A stretch of DNA of 64,000 bases from Negativicoccus succinicivorans. GTDB taxonomy: Bacteria; Bacillota; Negativicutes; Veillonellales; Negativicoccaceae. The DNA lies in assembly GCF_018372215.1 (NCBI RefSeq), contig NZ_JAHAJN010000001.1:223113-287112 (forward strand). The letters are read 5' to 3'. The notes beneath the pieces are model-generated. The model was not told the origin of the DNA and did no database searches. It saw only the letters and a list, made by a program, of their open reading frames with translations. The position numbers were made by a program, and so were the translations under genes. Below are positions 52,295 to 61,142 of the stretch, one piece after another. The first letter of the stretch is position 1, and each line of letters begins with the position of its first letter.

Positions 52295-52591
52295 TTACTG
52301 CCAAAAGCTGCCTACCCATGAAAGAGCAGCCGCCACAAGTGCGATCACAATAAAAATACCGCTAAACCCCAAAAACACCATACCAAACAACAAACCGGCT
52401 CCTGCCACCGCCAGTTTCACAGGCAGCGGCAAATCTTCCCAACGTCGTACAATCACGCGTGTGCTTTTCGTATCTTCGGCGGTTCCTTCGGCATCGAAGG
52501 TCGTGCCGTGAAAGGCATCGCGTTCTTTTTTGCTAATCACGCGCGGTTCATCCGCACGGGTTGTTTTTTCTGTATGTTGTTCCTGCCACAT
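52295..52591 (-). CDS. small membrane protein of unknown function in the gat operon
   Basis: The protein has 98 residues. The N-terminal 52 residues are hydrophilic, charged and probably cytosolic. Residues about 55-95 are two closely spaced hydrophobic segments (LAVAGAGLLFGMVFLGF and IFIVIALVAAALSWVGSF). Three bases separate it from the gatB stop, and it shares the operon's terminator. No known domain is recognised. The reading frame is supported by operon spacing, the terminator at its end and normal codon use. Confidence 0.72.
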   Translation of the reverse strand: MWQEQHTEKTTRADEPRVISKKERDAFHGTTFDAEGTAEDTKSTRVIVRRWEDLPLPVKLAVAGAGLLFGMVFLGFSGIFIVIALVAAALSWVGSFWQ

Positions 52592-52594
52592 AGT

Positions 52595-54037
52595 TTACTC
52601 CTGCAATTCTTTGACCAAGAGCTGGTTCACTACCTGCGGATTAGCGCGGCCTTTCGTTTTTTTCATGATCTGGCCGACTAAAAAGCCGATCGCTTTTTTC
52701 TTGCCCGCACGATAATCTTCTACCGATTGCGGGTTAGCGGCGACCACGTCATGAATCAACTGCGTTAATTCACCGGTATCGGAGATCTGTTTCAAACCTT
52801 TCGCTTCAATGATCTCATCCGCCGATTTACCCTGTTCCCACATATCGCGGAAAACAGTTTTAGCGATTTTACCGGAAATGGTTCCGTCAGCGATCTTGGC
52901 CAGCATGCCCGCGAGTCCCTGCGGACGAACCGGCGCCGTAGCCGGGGTTTTACCGGCTTCGTTCAGCAGCATCGAAAAATCGCCCATCAGCCAGTTCGCG
53001 CCTTCTTTCGCATCCGCACCGGCGGCTACGAGTTCGTCAAAATATTCCGCCATCGAGCGCGAAAGGGTAATGATGCCCGCGTCATAATCGGAAAGTCCGT
53101 GTTCCTGCATTAAACGGGTTTTGCGTGCATCCGGAAGTTCCGGCAATGCCTGCCGAACGCTTTCGATGTATTCATCGGAAATCGTGAACGGCACCAGGTC
53201 CGGTTCCGGGAAGTAGCGATAATCGTCCGCTTCTTCTTTGACACGCATCGTGGCTGTCGTACCTTTGCTTTCGTCCCAGGTACGCGTTTCCTGTACAATT
53301 TTTTCGCCGTCTTCCAAGGCTTCCGCCTGGCGTTGGGCTTCATACTCGATACTGCGTGCCACGCCGCGAATCGAGTTGATGTTTTTCATTTCCACTTTAG
53401 TGCCGAGTTTGGTTTCGCCTACCGGGCGCACGGAAACGTTGGCATCGCAACGCAGGCTGCCCTCTTCCATCTTGACATCGGAAACCGCGATATATTCCAA
53501 AATCGAGCGGAGTTTTTCCATATACGCGGCAGCTTCGGCACCGCTGCGCAGATCCGGTTCCGAAACGATTTCCAACAACGGTACACCGGTGCGGTTGTAG
53601 TCGACATTGGATGAATCGGAATCCGTAATGGTCGTGCCGCTGTGCACCAGTTTGCCCGCGTCCTCTTCCATATGGATACGGGTAATGCCGATGCGGCGTG
53701 TTTCACCGTCCAATTCGATATCCAAATAGCCGTGTTCGCAAATCGGCAAATCGTATTGCGAAGTTTGGAAATTTTTCGGCAAATCGGGATAGTAATAATT
53801 TTTACGGTCAAATTTCGTGAAATTGGCGATTTTGCAGTTCAACGCCAAGCCGGCACGAATAGCAAAGTCGACGACTTTTTTATTGAGGACCGGCAGCACT
53901 CCCGGCAGGCCCAAGCAAACCGGGCACACATTCGAGTTCGGTTCCGCGCCGAATGTGGTTTTACAGCCGCAGAAAATTTTTGTTGCCGTTTTTAATTCGG
54001 TATGTACTTCTAAGCCGATAACACTTTCGTACTTCAT
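52595..54037 (-). CDS. gatB: Asp-tRNA(Asn)/Glu-tRNA(Gln) amidotransferase subunit B
   Basis: Phosphorylates and amidates mischarged Glu-tRNA-Gln or Asp-tRNA-Asn. The protein has 480 residues. The N-terminal motif YESVIGLEVHTELKTATKIFC, the zinc cysteines (CGCKTTF...CPVCLGLPG), and the C-terminal YqeY-like tail domain (about 330-480) are all present. The start overlaps the gatA stop (TAATG). Confidence 0.97.
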   Translation of the reverse strand: MKYESVIGLEVHTELKTATKIFCGCKTTFGAEPNSNVCPVCLGLPGVLPVLNKKVVDFAIRAGLALNCKIANFTKFDRKNYYYPDLPKNFQTSQYDLPICEHGYLDIELDGETRRIGITRIHMEEDAGKLVHSGTTITDSDSSNVDYNRTGVPLLEIVSEPDLRSGAEAAAYMEKLRSILEYIAVSDVKMEEGSLRCDANVSVRPVGETKLGTKVEMKNINSIRGVARSIEYEAQRQAEALEDGEKIVQETRTWDESKGTTATMRVKEEADDYRYFPEPDLVPFTISDEYIESVRQALPELPDARKTRLMQEHGLSDYDAGIITLSRSMAEYFDELVAAGADAKEGANWLMGDFSMLLNEAGKTPATAPVRPQGLAGMLAKIADGTISGKIAKTVFRDMWEQGKSADEIIEAKGLKQISDTGELTQLIHDVVAANPQSVEDYRAGKKKAIGFLVGQIMKKTKGRANPQVVNQLLVKELQE

Positions 54038-55497
54038 TACTTCACCTCTCCCAGAGCCGCTACTTTTTGCGTATCCGGCCGCGCCTGCTCAAATGTATAG
54101 GCCGCTTGCAAGAGCCGTTCTTCACTCAAGTTGGGGCCGATCAACTGCATCCCGATCGGCATGCCGTCGGCAAATCCGCAATTCATGCTGAGCGCCGGAA
54201 TACCCGCCAGATTAACCGGTACCGTGCAGACGTCTTCCATATACATGGCCAGCGGATCATTGATTTTATCACCGAAGCGGAATGCCGTATCCGGCACCGT
54301 CGGCGTAACTAAAATATCCGCTTTGGAAAACGCGTTGGCAAAGTCTTCTTTAATCAGTGTGCGTACTTTCAACGCCTTCATATAATAGGCGTCATAATAG
54401 CCGGCGCTCAATACATACGTGCCGAGCATAATACGGCGCTGCACTTCCGCCCCGAAACCTTCGGAACGGGTTTTTTTGTACATTTCAATCAAATTTTCGC
54501 CCGGTACGCGCAACCCAAAACCGACGCCGTCATAACGGGCGAGGTTGGAGCTGGCTTCCGCCGGTGCCACAATATAATAAGCGGAAATAGCATATTTAGC
54601 GCGCGGCAATGAAACCGGAACGATTTCCGCACCCAATTCTTCATACGTCTTCAATGCATCTTCAACCGCTTGTTTCACTTCCGGTTTAATACCGTCCGTA
54701 AAATATTCCGCCGGTACGCCGATGCGCAAACCTTTGACATCGCTTCGCAGTGCGTTTGTATAGTCGGGGCGCTCCCCTGCGATACTCGTCGAATCCTTCG
54801 GATCGTGTCCGGCAATCGCATTCAAGACGATGGCGCAATCGGTGACATCCTGCGTCAACGGTCCGATTTGATCGAGGGAAGAAGCAAATGCCAGCAGACC
54901 ATAGCGGGAAACCAATCCGTATGTCGGCTTCAAACCGACCAAACCGCAATAGGAAGCCGGCTGACGAATCGATCCGCCGGTGTCCGAGCCCAATGCCCAC
55001 AATGCCGAACGTGCCGCTACCGCTGCCGCGCTGCCGCCGCTGGAGCCGCCGGGCACGCATTCCGTATTCCACGGATTTTTGGAAGGGCCGTAGGCCGAGT
55101 TTTCCGTCGAGCTGCCCATCGCGAATTCGTCCATGTTCAATTTGCCGAGGGATACATAATCTTGCGCCTGTAATTTTTCAACGACCGTCGCATTGTACGG
55201 CGCGATAAAATGTTCCAAAATTTTTGACGCGGCGCTGACCGGTTCACCGTCACTGCAAAGATTGTCTTTGAGTGAGCCCGGAACGCCCGCGAGAGGAGCA
55301 ATCGTTTCGCCGGCGGCAATTTTGTCATCGACTTTTTGGGCGGTCGCCAGCGCACGCTCATGCGTATCGTGCAGGTAAGCGTGAATTTCCGGCTCCACCT
55401 TTTCTTTATGCTGAATAATCTGTTTTGTTAATTCCACCGCCGAGATCTCTTTGGCAAGCAGACGGCGATGACTTTCATGTATGGTCCACGCGTTCAC
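54037..55497 (-). CDS. gatA: Asp-tRNA(Asn)/Glu-tRNA(Gln) amidotransferase subunit A
   Basis: Glutaminase subunit that supplies ammonia to GatB. The protein has 486 residues of the amidase signature family. The catalytic Ser-cisSer-Lys triad is visible: the lysine in GSLKDNL (about 77), GGSSGGSAAAVAA at about 150, and SDTGGSIRQPASYCG. It starts with GTG 55497 behind GGAGG. Confidence 0.97.
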   Translation of the reverse strand: MNAWTIHESHRRLLAKEISAVELTKQIIQHKEKVEPEIHAYLHDTHERALATAQKVDDKIAAGETIAPLAGVPGSLKDNLCSDGEPVSAASKILEHFIAPYNATVVEKLQAQDYVSLGKLNMDEFAMGSSTENSAYGPSKNPWNTECVPGGSSGGSAAAVAARSALWALGSDTGGSIRQPASYCGLVGLKPTYGLVSRYGLLAFASSLDQIGPLTQDVTDCAIVLNAIAGHDPKDSTSIAGERPDYTNALRSDVKGLRIGVPAEYFTDGIKPEVKQAVEDALKTYEELGAEIVPVSLPRAKYAISAYYIVAPAEASSNLARYDGVGFGLRVPGENLIEMYKKTRSEGFGAEVQRRIMLGTYVLSAGYYDAYYMKALKVRTLIKEDFANAFSKADILVTPTVPDTAFRFGDKINDPLAMYMEDVCTVPVNLAGIPALSMNCGFADGMPIGMQLIGPNLSEERLLQAAYTFEQARPDTQKVAALGEVK

Positions 55498-55512
55498 AAT
55501 AATCCTCCATCC

Positions 55513-55797
55513 CTACATAAGTTTCGGTACTTTGAAATAACGTCCGTCACGTTCCGGAGCGTTCTGCAAAGCCTTTTCATGATCCAGAGACGGTTGCGGA
55601 ACATCCTCCCGCCACACATTGGTTAATTCCACCGCATGTACAGTCGGCGGAACATTTGACGTGTCCAATTCATTGAGTTCTTCCATATAGGTTAAAATCG
55701 TATTCAACGACTGTCCCAGTGTCGCCGCCCGTTTCGGATCCCATTCCAAACGCGCAAGGTGCGCCACCTTAACCATTTCTGCCGCTGTTAATTCCAT
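55513..55797 (-). CDS. gatC: Asp-tRNA(Asn)/Glu-tRNA(Gln) amidotransferase subunit C
   Basis: Small scaffold subunit that holds GatA and GatB together. The protein has 94 residues with the typical start MVKVAHLARLEWDP and the belt DTSNVPPTVHAVELTNVWREDVP. First gene of gatCAB; an organism with this set probably makes Gln-tRNA and/or Asn-tRNA by the indirect route. Confidence 0.96.
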   Translation of the reverse strand: MELTAAEMVKVAHLARLEWDPKRAATLGQSLNTILTYMEELNELDTSNVPPTVHAVELTNVWREDVPQPSLDHEKALQNAPERDGRYFKVPKLM

Positions 55798-55822
55798 GGC
55801 ATTCCCTCCTCATAATGGCTTT

Positions 55823-55831
55823 ATTATAGCA
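55823..55831 (-). promoter_or_regulatory. extended -10 promoter of gatCAB
   Basis: Minus strand CTATGCTATAATAAA, with TATAAT at 55823-55828; the same 15 bases as at macA. It lies just after the ligA stop, with no terminator between. Confidence 0.7.
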
Positions 55832-55858
55832 TAGCTGTTATTGGTATCGCGGGTAAAA

Positions 55859-57871
55859 TCACGGTTCGATTTTCGCCACGGCGTTTTCAAAATCGTCTTC
55901 CGTCCAAATGGTAATGCCGAGTTTCTCCGCTTTTGCCAGTTTGCTGCCGGCATCTTCCCCCGCCACGACCAGGGTTGTTTTACTGCTGACGGAGCTTGCC
56001 ACCTCACCGCCCTGCGCAACGATCAGATCCGCTGCTTGCGTTCGATTAAAGCGGGTCAGCTTTCCTGTTAAAACTACTTTTTCACCGCTAAAAATGCCGT
56101 CCGCTGCCGGTTCACTTACTTCTTCATCGGTAACTACGCCGAGATCTTGTAATTTATGAATAAATGCAATGGATTGCGGCATTTGTAAATACGTATATAA
56201 ACTCTCGGCAATCGTTTCCCCGATGCCGTCCACCGTCGCCAATTCCTGCGGTGTCGCCGTTTGTAATTTTTCATACGTCGGATATGCGGCTGCAAGCAAG
56301 CGAGCCGCTTTCGTGCCGACATAGCGAATACCGAGTGCAAACAGTAAGCGCGCCAGTCCGCGTTCCTTGGTTTCGGCAATCGCGTTCACCAGGTTTTCCG
56401 CGCGCTTTTTTCCGAACCGTGGCAACTCTACGAGATCTTCCACGCGCAACGTATATAAATCCGCCGCGTCATGCAATAAGTCGTGCTCCAACAACAAGTC
56501 AATCACTTTGGGGCCGACGCCGTCCATATTCATCGCTTGGCGAGACGCAAAATGAATTAATTTTTCCCGCAGAATCCCCGGACAGCTCGGATTTTGGCAA
56601 CGGTACGCCACCTCTCCGGGAATACGTGTCACGTCACTGCCGCATACCGGACATTGGTGCGGCATCAAAAACGCCGATTCACTGCCGTCACGGTCCTCGG
56701 TAATGACACGAATAACCTCGGGAATGATCTCTCCCGCTTTGTGAATCAAAACAGTGTCCCCGACGCGAATATCCTTTTCCGCAATGTAGTCCGCGTTGTG
56801 TAAAGTCGCACGACGGACCACCGTACCCGCGAGCGACACCGGTTCCAAATCCGCAGACGGTGTCAGCACGCCGGTGCGTCCGAGCGTCACGATGATATCC
56901 GTCACTTTGGTTTTCGCTTCTTCCGGCGGATACTTGTATGCAATCGCCCACCGCGGCGCTTTGGCCGTGTACCCGAGAGCACGTTGCTGCGCGAAATCAT
57001 TGACCTTAATAACCAAACCGTCGGTATCGTACGCCAAATCTCGCCGCGCCGTCTCCCAACGCTCGATTTCCGCGCCGATCTCTCCCACAGAATGCCAGAG
57101 GTGATAGTTCGGATTGACGGAAAAACGATACTTTTGCAGTGTTTCCAATAACTCACGTTGTGACGTAATGCCGGTTTCTTCCGCATTGCCGATGGCGTAT
57201 GCAAAGAAATCCAGTTTGCGCGCCGCGGTCACGCGCGGATCCAGCTGACGCAGCGAACCCGCAGCCGCGTTGCGACAGTTGGCAAACGGCGCTTCCCCAT
57301 TTTCATCACGAGCTTCATTGAGCTCAACAAACGCCTGGCGCGGCATATATACTTCCCCGCGAATGTCCAATCGCGCCGGCGCATTTTTTATAAACAACGG
57401 CAACGAACGAATCGTCTTTACATTGGCGGTAACATCTTCACCGACTTCACCGTCACCGCGCGTTACGCACTGCGTCAAATGGCCGTTTTCATAAATCAGA
57501 TTAATCGCCAGACCGTCAATTTTAAGCTCGGTGACGTATTCTACTTGTGCAGTGCTACCTAAGCGTTCCTGAATGCGTTTAGCGAACGCATCGACCTCAC
57601 CAACGCTAAACGCGTTAGCCAAACTGTACAAGGGAAACTGATGCGTTACTTTACTAAACGCCCCTGACGGTGCCGCACCGACGCGTTGTGTCGGTGAGTC
57701 CGGCGTAATCAATTCCGGATGCGCCGTTTCCAATTCGACCAATTCCCGATACAATTTGTCAAATTCAAAATCGCTGATTTCCGGCTGATCAAGCACATAG
57801 TATAAATAGCTGTGGTGTTGTAACGTTTCGCGCAATTCCCGTGCGCGTTCAGCGGCAGTTTTCTCAACCAT
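55859..57871 (-). CDS. ligA: NAD-dependent DNA ligase
   Basis: Seals nicks in replication and repair. The protein has 670 residues. The active-site lysine lies in ELKIDGLAINL at about 117; the zinc finger CPVCGSDV...CQNPSCPG is at about 405-430; the helix-hairpin-helix domain follows, and the C-terminal BRCT domain is at about 590-670 (GKLTRFNRTQAADLIVAQGG). AAAGGAG precedes ATG 57871. The pcrA-ligA pair is conserved in Firmicutes. Confidence 0.98.
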   Translation of the reverse strand: MVEKTAAERARELRETLQHHSYLYYVLDQPEISDFEFDKLYRELVELETAHPELITPDSPTQRVGAAPSGAFSKVTHQFPLYSLANAFSVGEVDAFAKRIQERLGSTAQVEYVTELKIDGLAINLIYENGHLTQCVTRGDGEVGEDVTANVKTIRSLPLFIKNAPARLDIRGEVYMPRQAFVELNEARDENGEAPFANCRNAAAGSLRQLDPRVTAARKLDFFAYAIGNAEETGITSQRELLETLQKYRFSVNPNYHLWHSVGEIGAEIERWETARRDLAYDTDGLVIKVNDFAQQRALGYTAKAPRWAIAYKYPPEEAKTKVTDIIVTLGRTGVLTPSADLEPVSLAGTVVRRATLHNADYIAEKDIRVGDTVLIHKAGEIIPEVIRVITEDRDGSESAFLMPHQCPVCGSDVTRIPGEVAYRCQNPSCPGILREKLIHFASRQAMNMDGVGPKVIDLLLEHDLLHDAADLYTLRVEDLVELPRFGKKRAENLVNAIAETKERGLARLLFALGIRYVGTKAARLLAAAYPTYEKLQTATPQELATVDGIGETIAESLYTYLQMPQSIAFIHKLQDLGVVTDEEVSEPAADGIFSGEKVVLTGKLTRFNRTQAADLIVAQGGEVASSVSSKTTLVVAGEDAGSKLAKAEKLGITIWTEDDFENAVAKIEP

Positions 57872-57874
57872 GGC

Positions 57875-60076
57875 TTACTCCTTTGTTAAAGGCGCGAATT
57901 TTACCATTACCAGGCGCACCTGCCGGCCCGGAAATTCTAACTTTAATTGCATGCGTTCGCCTTCACCGCGCACTTCCACCACCGTACCGAGCCCCCACTT
58001 CGTGTGGCGCGCCCGATCGCCGACCCGCCAGTCATAGCGGGCGTTAACCTTGCCTTTCGGCGCGGTGACACCGACAGAAGCATTGCTGACTACACGTTGG
58101 CCGGTTCGTTTCGCCCGGTCGGCCTGCCCCCAACGGATACGGTTTTTATTTTCTTTCTTTTCCACCAGATCTTCAGGGATTTCACCGACAAAACGACTCA
58201 CCAAGTACGGATTGGTGCTGCCGAACACGGTACGAGAGCTGGCGTGCGTCAAATATAAAATTTTTTCCGCACGCGTGATCCCGACGTAGCATAAGCGCCG
58301 CTCTTCTTCCAGTTCATCCGGCGCGAAAAGCGTCCGCGCATGCGGGAAAAGTCCTTCATCCATACCGATCAAAAAGACGATGGGAAATTCCAAACCTTTG
58401 GCGCTGTGCAACGTCATCAAGGTAACCTTTTCGCGACTTTCTTCAAATGTATCGACGTCATTTACCAGCGCGACCTGTTCCAAAAAGCCTTGCAACGTGG
58501 GCTCTTCCGTTTCATCTTCGTAGGTTTTGGCAACGGACACCAATTCGCCGATGTTCTCGACGCGGCTTTGCGCTCGCGGATCCGTATCATTCAACAGACT
58601 GGTAATCAATTCGGTATGCGCCAACACCGCTTCCAATAAGTCGGTAACGTTTTCGGTCGTCGCCGTATTCATCAATTCCAACATCAAAACACTGAAAGCG
58701 TTCAGCTTTTTGCGTGTACCGGCATTTAATGACTCAATTCCGTCCGCGGCCATAATCATTTCAAACAATGACACGCCCTGTAACCGCGCGGCGTCCTTAA
58801 CGCGGCTTACCGTAGTGGTGCCGATACCGCGCTTGGGAACATTGATAATGCGTTCCACGCTGACATCGTCGCGCGGATTTTGCAACACTTTTAAATACGC
58901 CAACACATCTTTGATTTCCTGGCGATCGTAAAAGCGTGTCCCGCCGACAATGGTATAGGCGATACCGCGTCGTACCAATGCTTCTTCCATAGCGCGCGAC
59001 TGCGCATTGGTGCGGTACAACACCGCCATATCGCCGTATTTCGCGGGAGTTTCACTCACCAGACGCTGCATTTCACCGGCGCAAAACTGCGCTTCGTCCG
59101 TTTCGGAAACCGCTTCGTAGTAGTAAATCGGCTCGCCATTCGCCTGATCCGTCCAAAGATTTTTGCTGGGGCGGTGCTCATTATTTTCAATGACATGATT
59201 AGCCGCATTCAAAATCGTCTGCGTCGAGCGATAATTCTGCTCAAGCTTCAACACTTTCGCCCGCGGATAATCTCTCTGAAAATCAATAATATTCTGCACA
59301 TCGGCGCCGCGCCATGAGTAAATACTCTGGTCCACATCGCCGACCACGCAAAGATTTTGCTCGGGACCGACCAGCATTTGAGTCAGAACGTATTGCGCGT
59401 GGTTGGTATCCTGATACTCATCGATCAAAATATAACGAAAGCGGTTCTGATACGCCTTGCGCACATCCGCATGACGTTGCAAAATAACCGCCGGCAGCAG
59501 CAACAGATCATCGAAATCCAACGCATTGTTGGCTTGCAATATCGCTTCATAGCGAGCGTAAACTTCAGCGGCTTTTTCCGCAAAGAAATCGTCCGCCGCC
59601 TCTTGCGCCGCACGCGCGTTTTGCAAATTATTTTTCGCATTGGAAATGCGCGCTTGTAGCGCATTGGACGCAAACTGCTTATCGTCGAGGTTCATCTCTT
59701 TTAAAATGCCTTTGACGACCTGTTGGCTGTCTTGCGCATCATAGATCGTGAATTGGCGAGTATACGGCGGTATGACATCGATTTCGCGCCGTAAAAAGCG
59801 CGCGCCAAACGAGTGGAAAGTGCTGATCCACATATGATCCGCTGACGCTCCCACTAATTTTTTCACACGCTCTTTCATTTCCTTCGCCGCTTTATTGGTA
59901 AAGGTAATCGCCAAAATTTCCTGCGGCGAAATCCCCTGCTCCAGCATGTACGCAATGCGACTGGTTAAGGCTTTGGTTTTGCCCGAACCGGCGCCCGCCA
60001 AGATCAGAACCGGGCCTTGAATCGTTTGCACGCCTTCGCGCTGCTTGTCGTTCAATGAAGTAAAGTAATCTGTCAT
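57875..60076 (-). CDS. pcrA: ATP-dependent DNA helicase PcrA
   Basis: UvrD/Rep-family 3'-5' helicase of repair and replication. The protein is 733 residues from ATG 60076 (MTDYFTSLNDKQREGV), preceded by GGGAGAA; an upstream in-frame start lies in the terminator stem region. Walker A LAGAGSGKT is at 26-34; DEYQDTNHAQY; GDVDQSIYSWRGA; TLHSAKGLEFPIVFLIG; and VGITRAE. The C-terminal Tudor-like region is short and basic. It depends on read-through of the ppaC terminator. Confidence 0.97.
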   Translation of the reverse strand: MTDYFTSLNDKQREGVQTIQGPVLILAGAGSGKTKALTSRIAYMLEQGISPQEILAITFTNKAAKEMKERVKKLVGASADHMWISTFHSFGARFLRREIDVIPPYTRQFTIYDAQDSQQVVKGILKEMNLDDKQFASNALQARISNAKNNLQNARAAQEAADDFFAEKAAEVYARYEAILQANNALDFDDLLLLPAVILQRHADVRKAYQNRFRYILIDEYQDTNHAQYVLTQMLVGPEQNLCVVGDVDQSIYSWRGADVQNIIDFQRDYPRAKVLKLEQNYRSTQTILNAANHVIENNEHRPSKNLWTDQANGEPIYYYEAVSETDEAQFCAGEMQRLVSETPAKYGDMAVLYRTNAQSRAMEEALVRRGIAYTIVGGTRFYDRQEIKDVLAYLKVLQNPRDDVSVERIINVPKRGIGTTTVSRVKDAARLQGVSLFEMIMAADGIESLNAGTRKKLNAFSVLMLELMNTATTENVTDLLEAVLAHTELITSLLNDTDPRAQSRVENIGELVSVAKTYEDETEEPTLQGFLEQVALVNDVDTFEESREKVTLMTLHSAKGLEFPIVFLIGMDEGLFPHARTLFAPDELEEERRLCYVGITRAEKILYLTHASSRTVFGSTNPYLVSRFVGEIPEDLVEKKENKNRIRWGQADRAKRTGQRVVSNASVGVTAPKGKVNARYDWRVGDRARHTKWGLGTVVEVRGEGERMQLKLEFPGRQVRLVMVKFAPLTKE

Positions 60077-60091
60077 CCGTTCTCCCAAGAA

Positions 60092-60117
60092 AAAAAGGTT
60101 GCCGGAGCAACCTTTTT
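60092..60117 (-). terminator. terminator between ppaC and pcrA
   Basis: An 11-bp stem AAAAAGGTTGC/GCAACCTTTTT with a 4-base loop, overlapping the ppaC stop codon and followed by T7 on the minus strand. The pcrA ATG is about 15 bases past the T tract. Confidence 0.9.
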
Positions 60118-61039
60118 ATAATGCCCCCAGCAGTGGCGGAGCGACCTGTTTTTTACGCGACATCACGCCCGGCAAATGCAATGTTTGCGCGTTGCCTTTG
60201 ACCTGAAACGCCGCTTCGATCGCGGTTTCCACCTGACTGGTGTACAGCAGATCCGTCGATTCCTCTAAAATATCCGTGACCATCAAAAAGGATGCCTCAT
60301 AATTATGGGCGGCGCGATCTTCTTCCAGCAAGCGTAAAAACTCATCGCGTTGCGCCAAAATCGGTTGCGTATCCATGACGGAAAGCTGGGCAATACTGAA
60401 TGTTCCTTTTTTGCCGTCAAATTCTTTTTTATCGGTCAGGACCAATTCCGCTGCCGTTTTGTCGGAAAGATCGGCACCGGCTTTGAGCATGTCCATACCG
60501 TATTTTTCATAATCGACGTCGGCGATTTGCGCCAATTCTTGCACGGCTTTGCGGTCCCGTTCCGTGCACGTCGGCGAACGGAACAACAGGGTATCGGAAA
60601 TAATCGCCGACAGCATCAGACCCGCCATTTGCCGCGGAATTTCAATACCGCACTGCTGATAGAGCGAATATAAAATCGTTCCCGTGCAACCGACCGGTTC
60701 AATGCGTATCAAAATCGGCTGATCCGTCGTGAAATCGCCGAGGCGATGGTGGTCAATCAATCCCTGTACATCCGCGTCAGTCATCCCGTCTACGGCTTGT
60801 TTGCTTTCATTGTGATCGACTAAATACATCGGCTGACCGGCTTCTACCCGCGTCAACAGCTCCGGCGCTTCGCTGCCGAAGTAGTCCAATGCAAATACCG
60901 TTTCTTTATTGATTTCGCCGGCGCGAATCGCTTTAGCTTCTTTCCCCTGCGCCCGTAACCAGTGCGCGCAAACCAATGCGGAACAGATCGTATCCGTATC
61001 CGGACTCTTATGCCCCGACACTAAAATCATTTCTGCCAT
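60116..61039 (-). CDS. ppaC: manganese-dependent inorganic pyrophosphatase
   Basis: Family II pyrophosphatase that removes PPi made in biosynthesis. The protein has 307 residues of the DHH superfamily. VSGHKSPDTDTICSA at the N-terminus, LVDHNESKQAV, the DHH motif in LIDHHRLGDF, and the C-terminal DHHA2 domain ending SRKKQVAPPL. No CBS insertion. Its own extended -10 promoter is present. Confidence 0.97.
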   Translation of the reverse strand: MAEMILVSGHKSPDTDTICSALVCAHWLRAQGKEAKAIRAGEINKETVFALDYFGSEAPELLTRVEAGQPMYLVDHNESKQAVDGMTDADVQGLIDHHRLGDFTTDQPILIRIEPVGCTGTILYSLYQQCGIEIPRQMAGLMLSAIISDTLLFRSPTCTERDRKAVQELAQIADVDYEKYGMDMLKAGADLSDKTAAELVLTDKKEFDGKKGTFSIAQLSVMDTQPILAQRDEFLRLLEEDRAAHNYEASFLMVTDILEESTDLLYTSQVETAIEAAFQVKGNAQTLHLPGVMSRKKQVAPPLLGAL

Positions 61040-61079
61040 TTTGTCACCTCATCATTTGAATTAAAATATTCTGCTATTT

Positions 61080-61088
61080 ATTATACCA
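61080..61088 (-). promoter_or_regulatory. extended -10 promoter of ppaC
   Basis: Minus strand TCATGGTATAATAAAT, with TATAAT at 61080-61085 and TG one base upstream. Confidence 0.65.
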
Positions 61089-61108
61089 TGAAGCACGTTG
61101 GCATTCAG

Positions 61109-61140
61109 AAAAAGAGCCCGTCAAATGACCGGCTCTTTTT
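61109..61140 (-). terminator. terminator after the RND pump gene
   Basis: AAAAAGAGCC/GGCTCTTTTT, extended by an inner GTCA/TGAC stem with one mismatch, directly after the stop codon of the 61143 gene. Confidence 0.9.
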
Positions 61141-61142
61141 TC

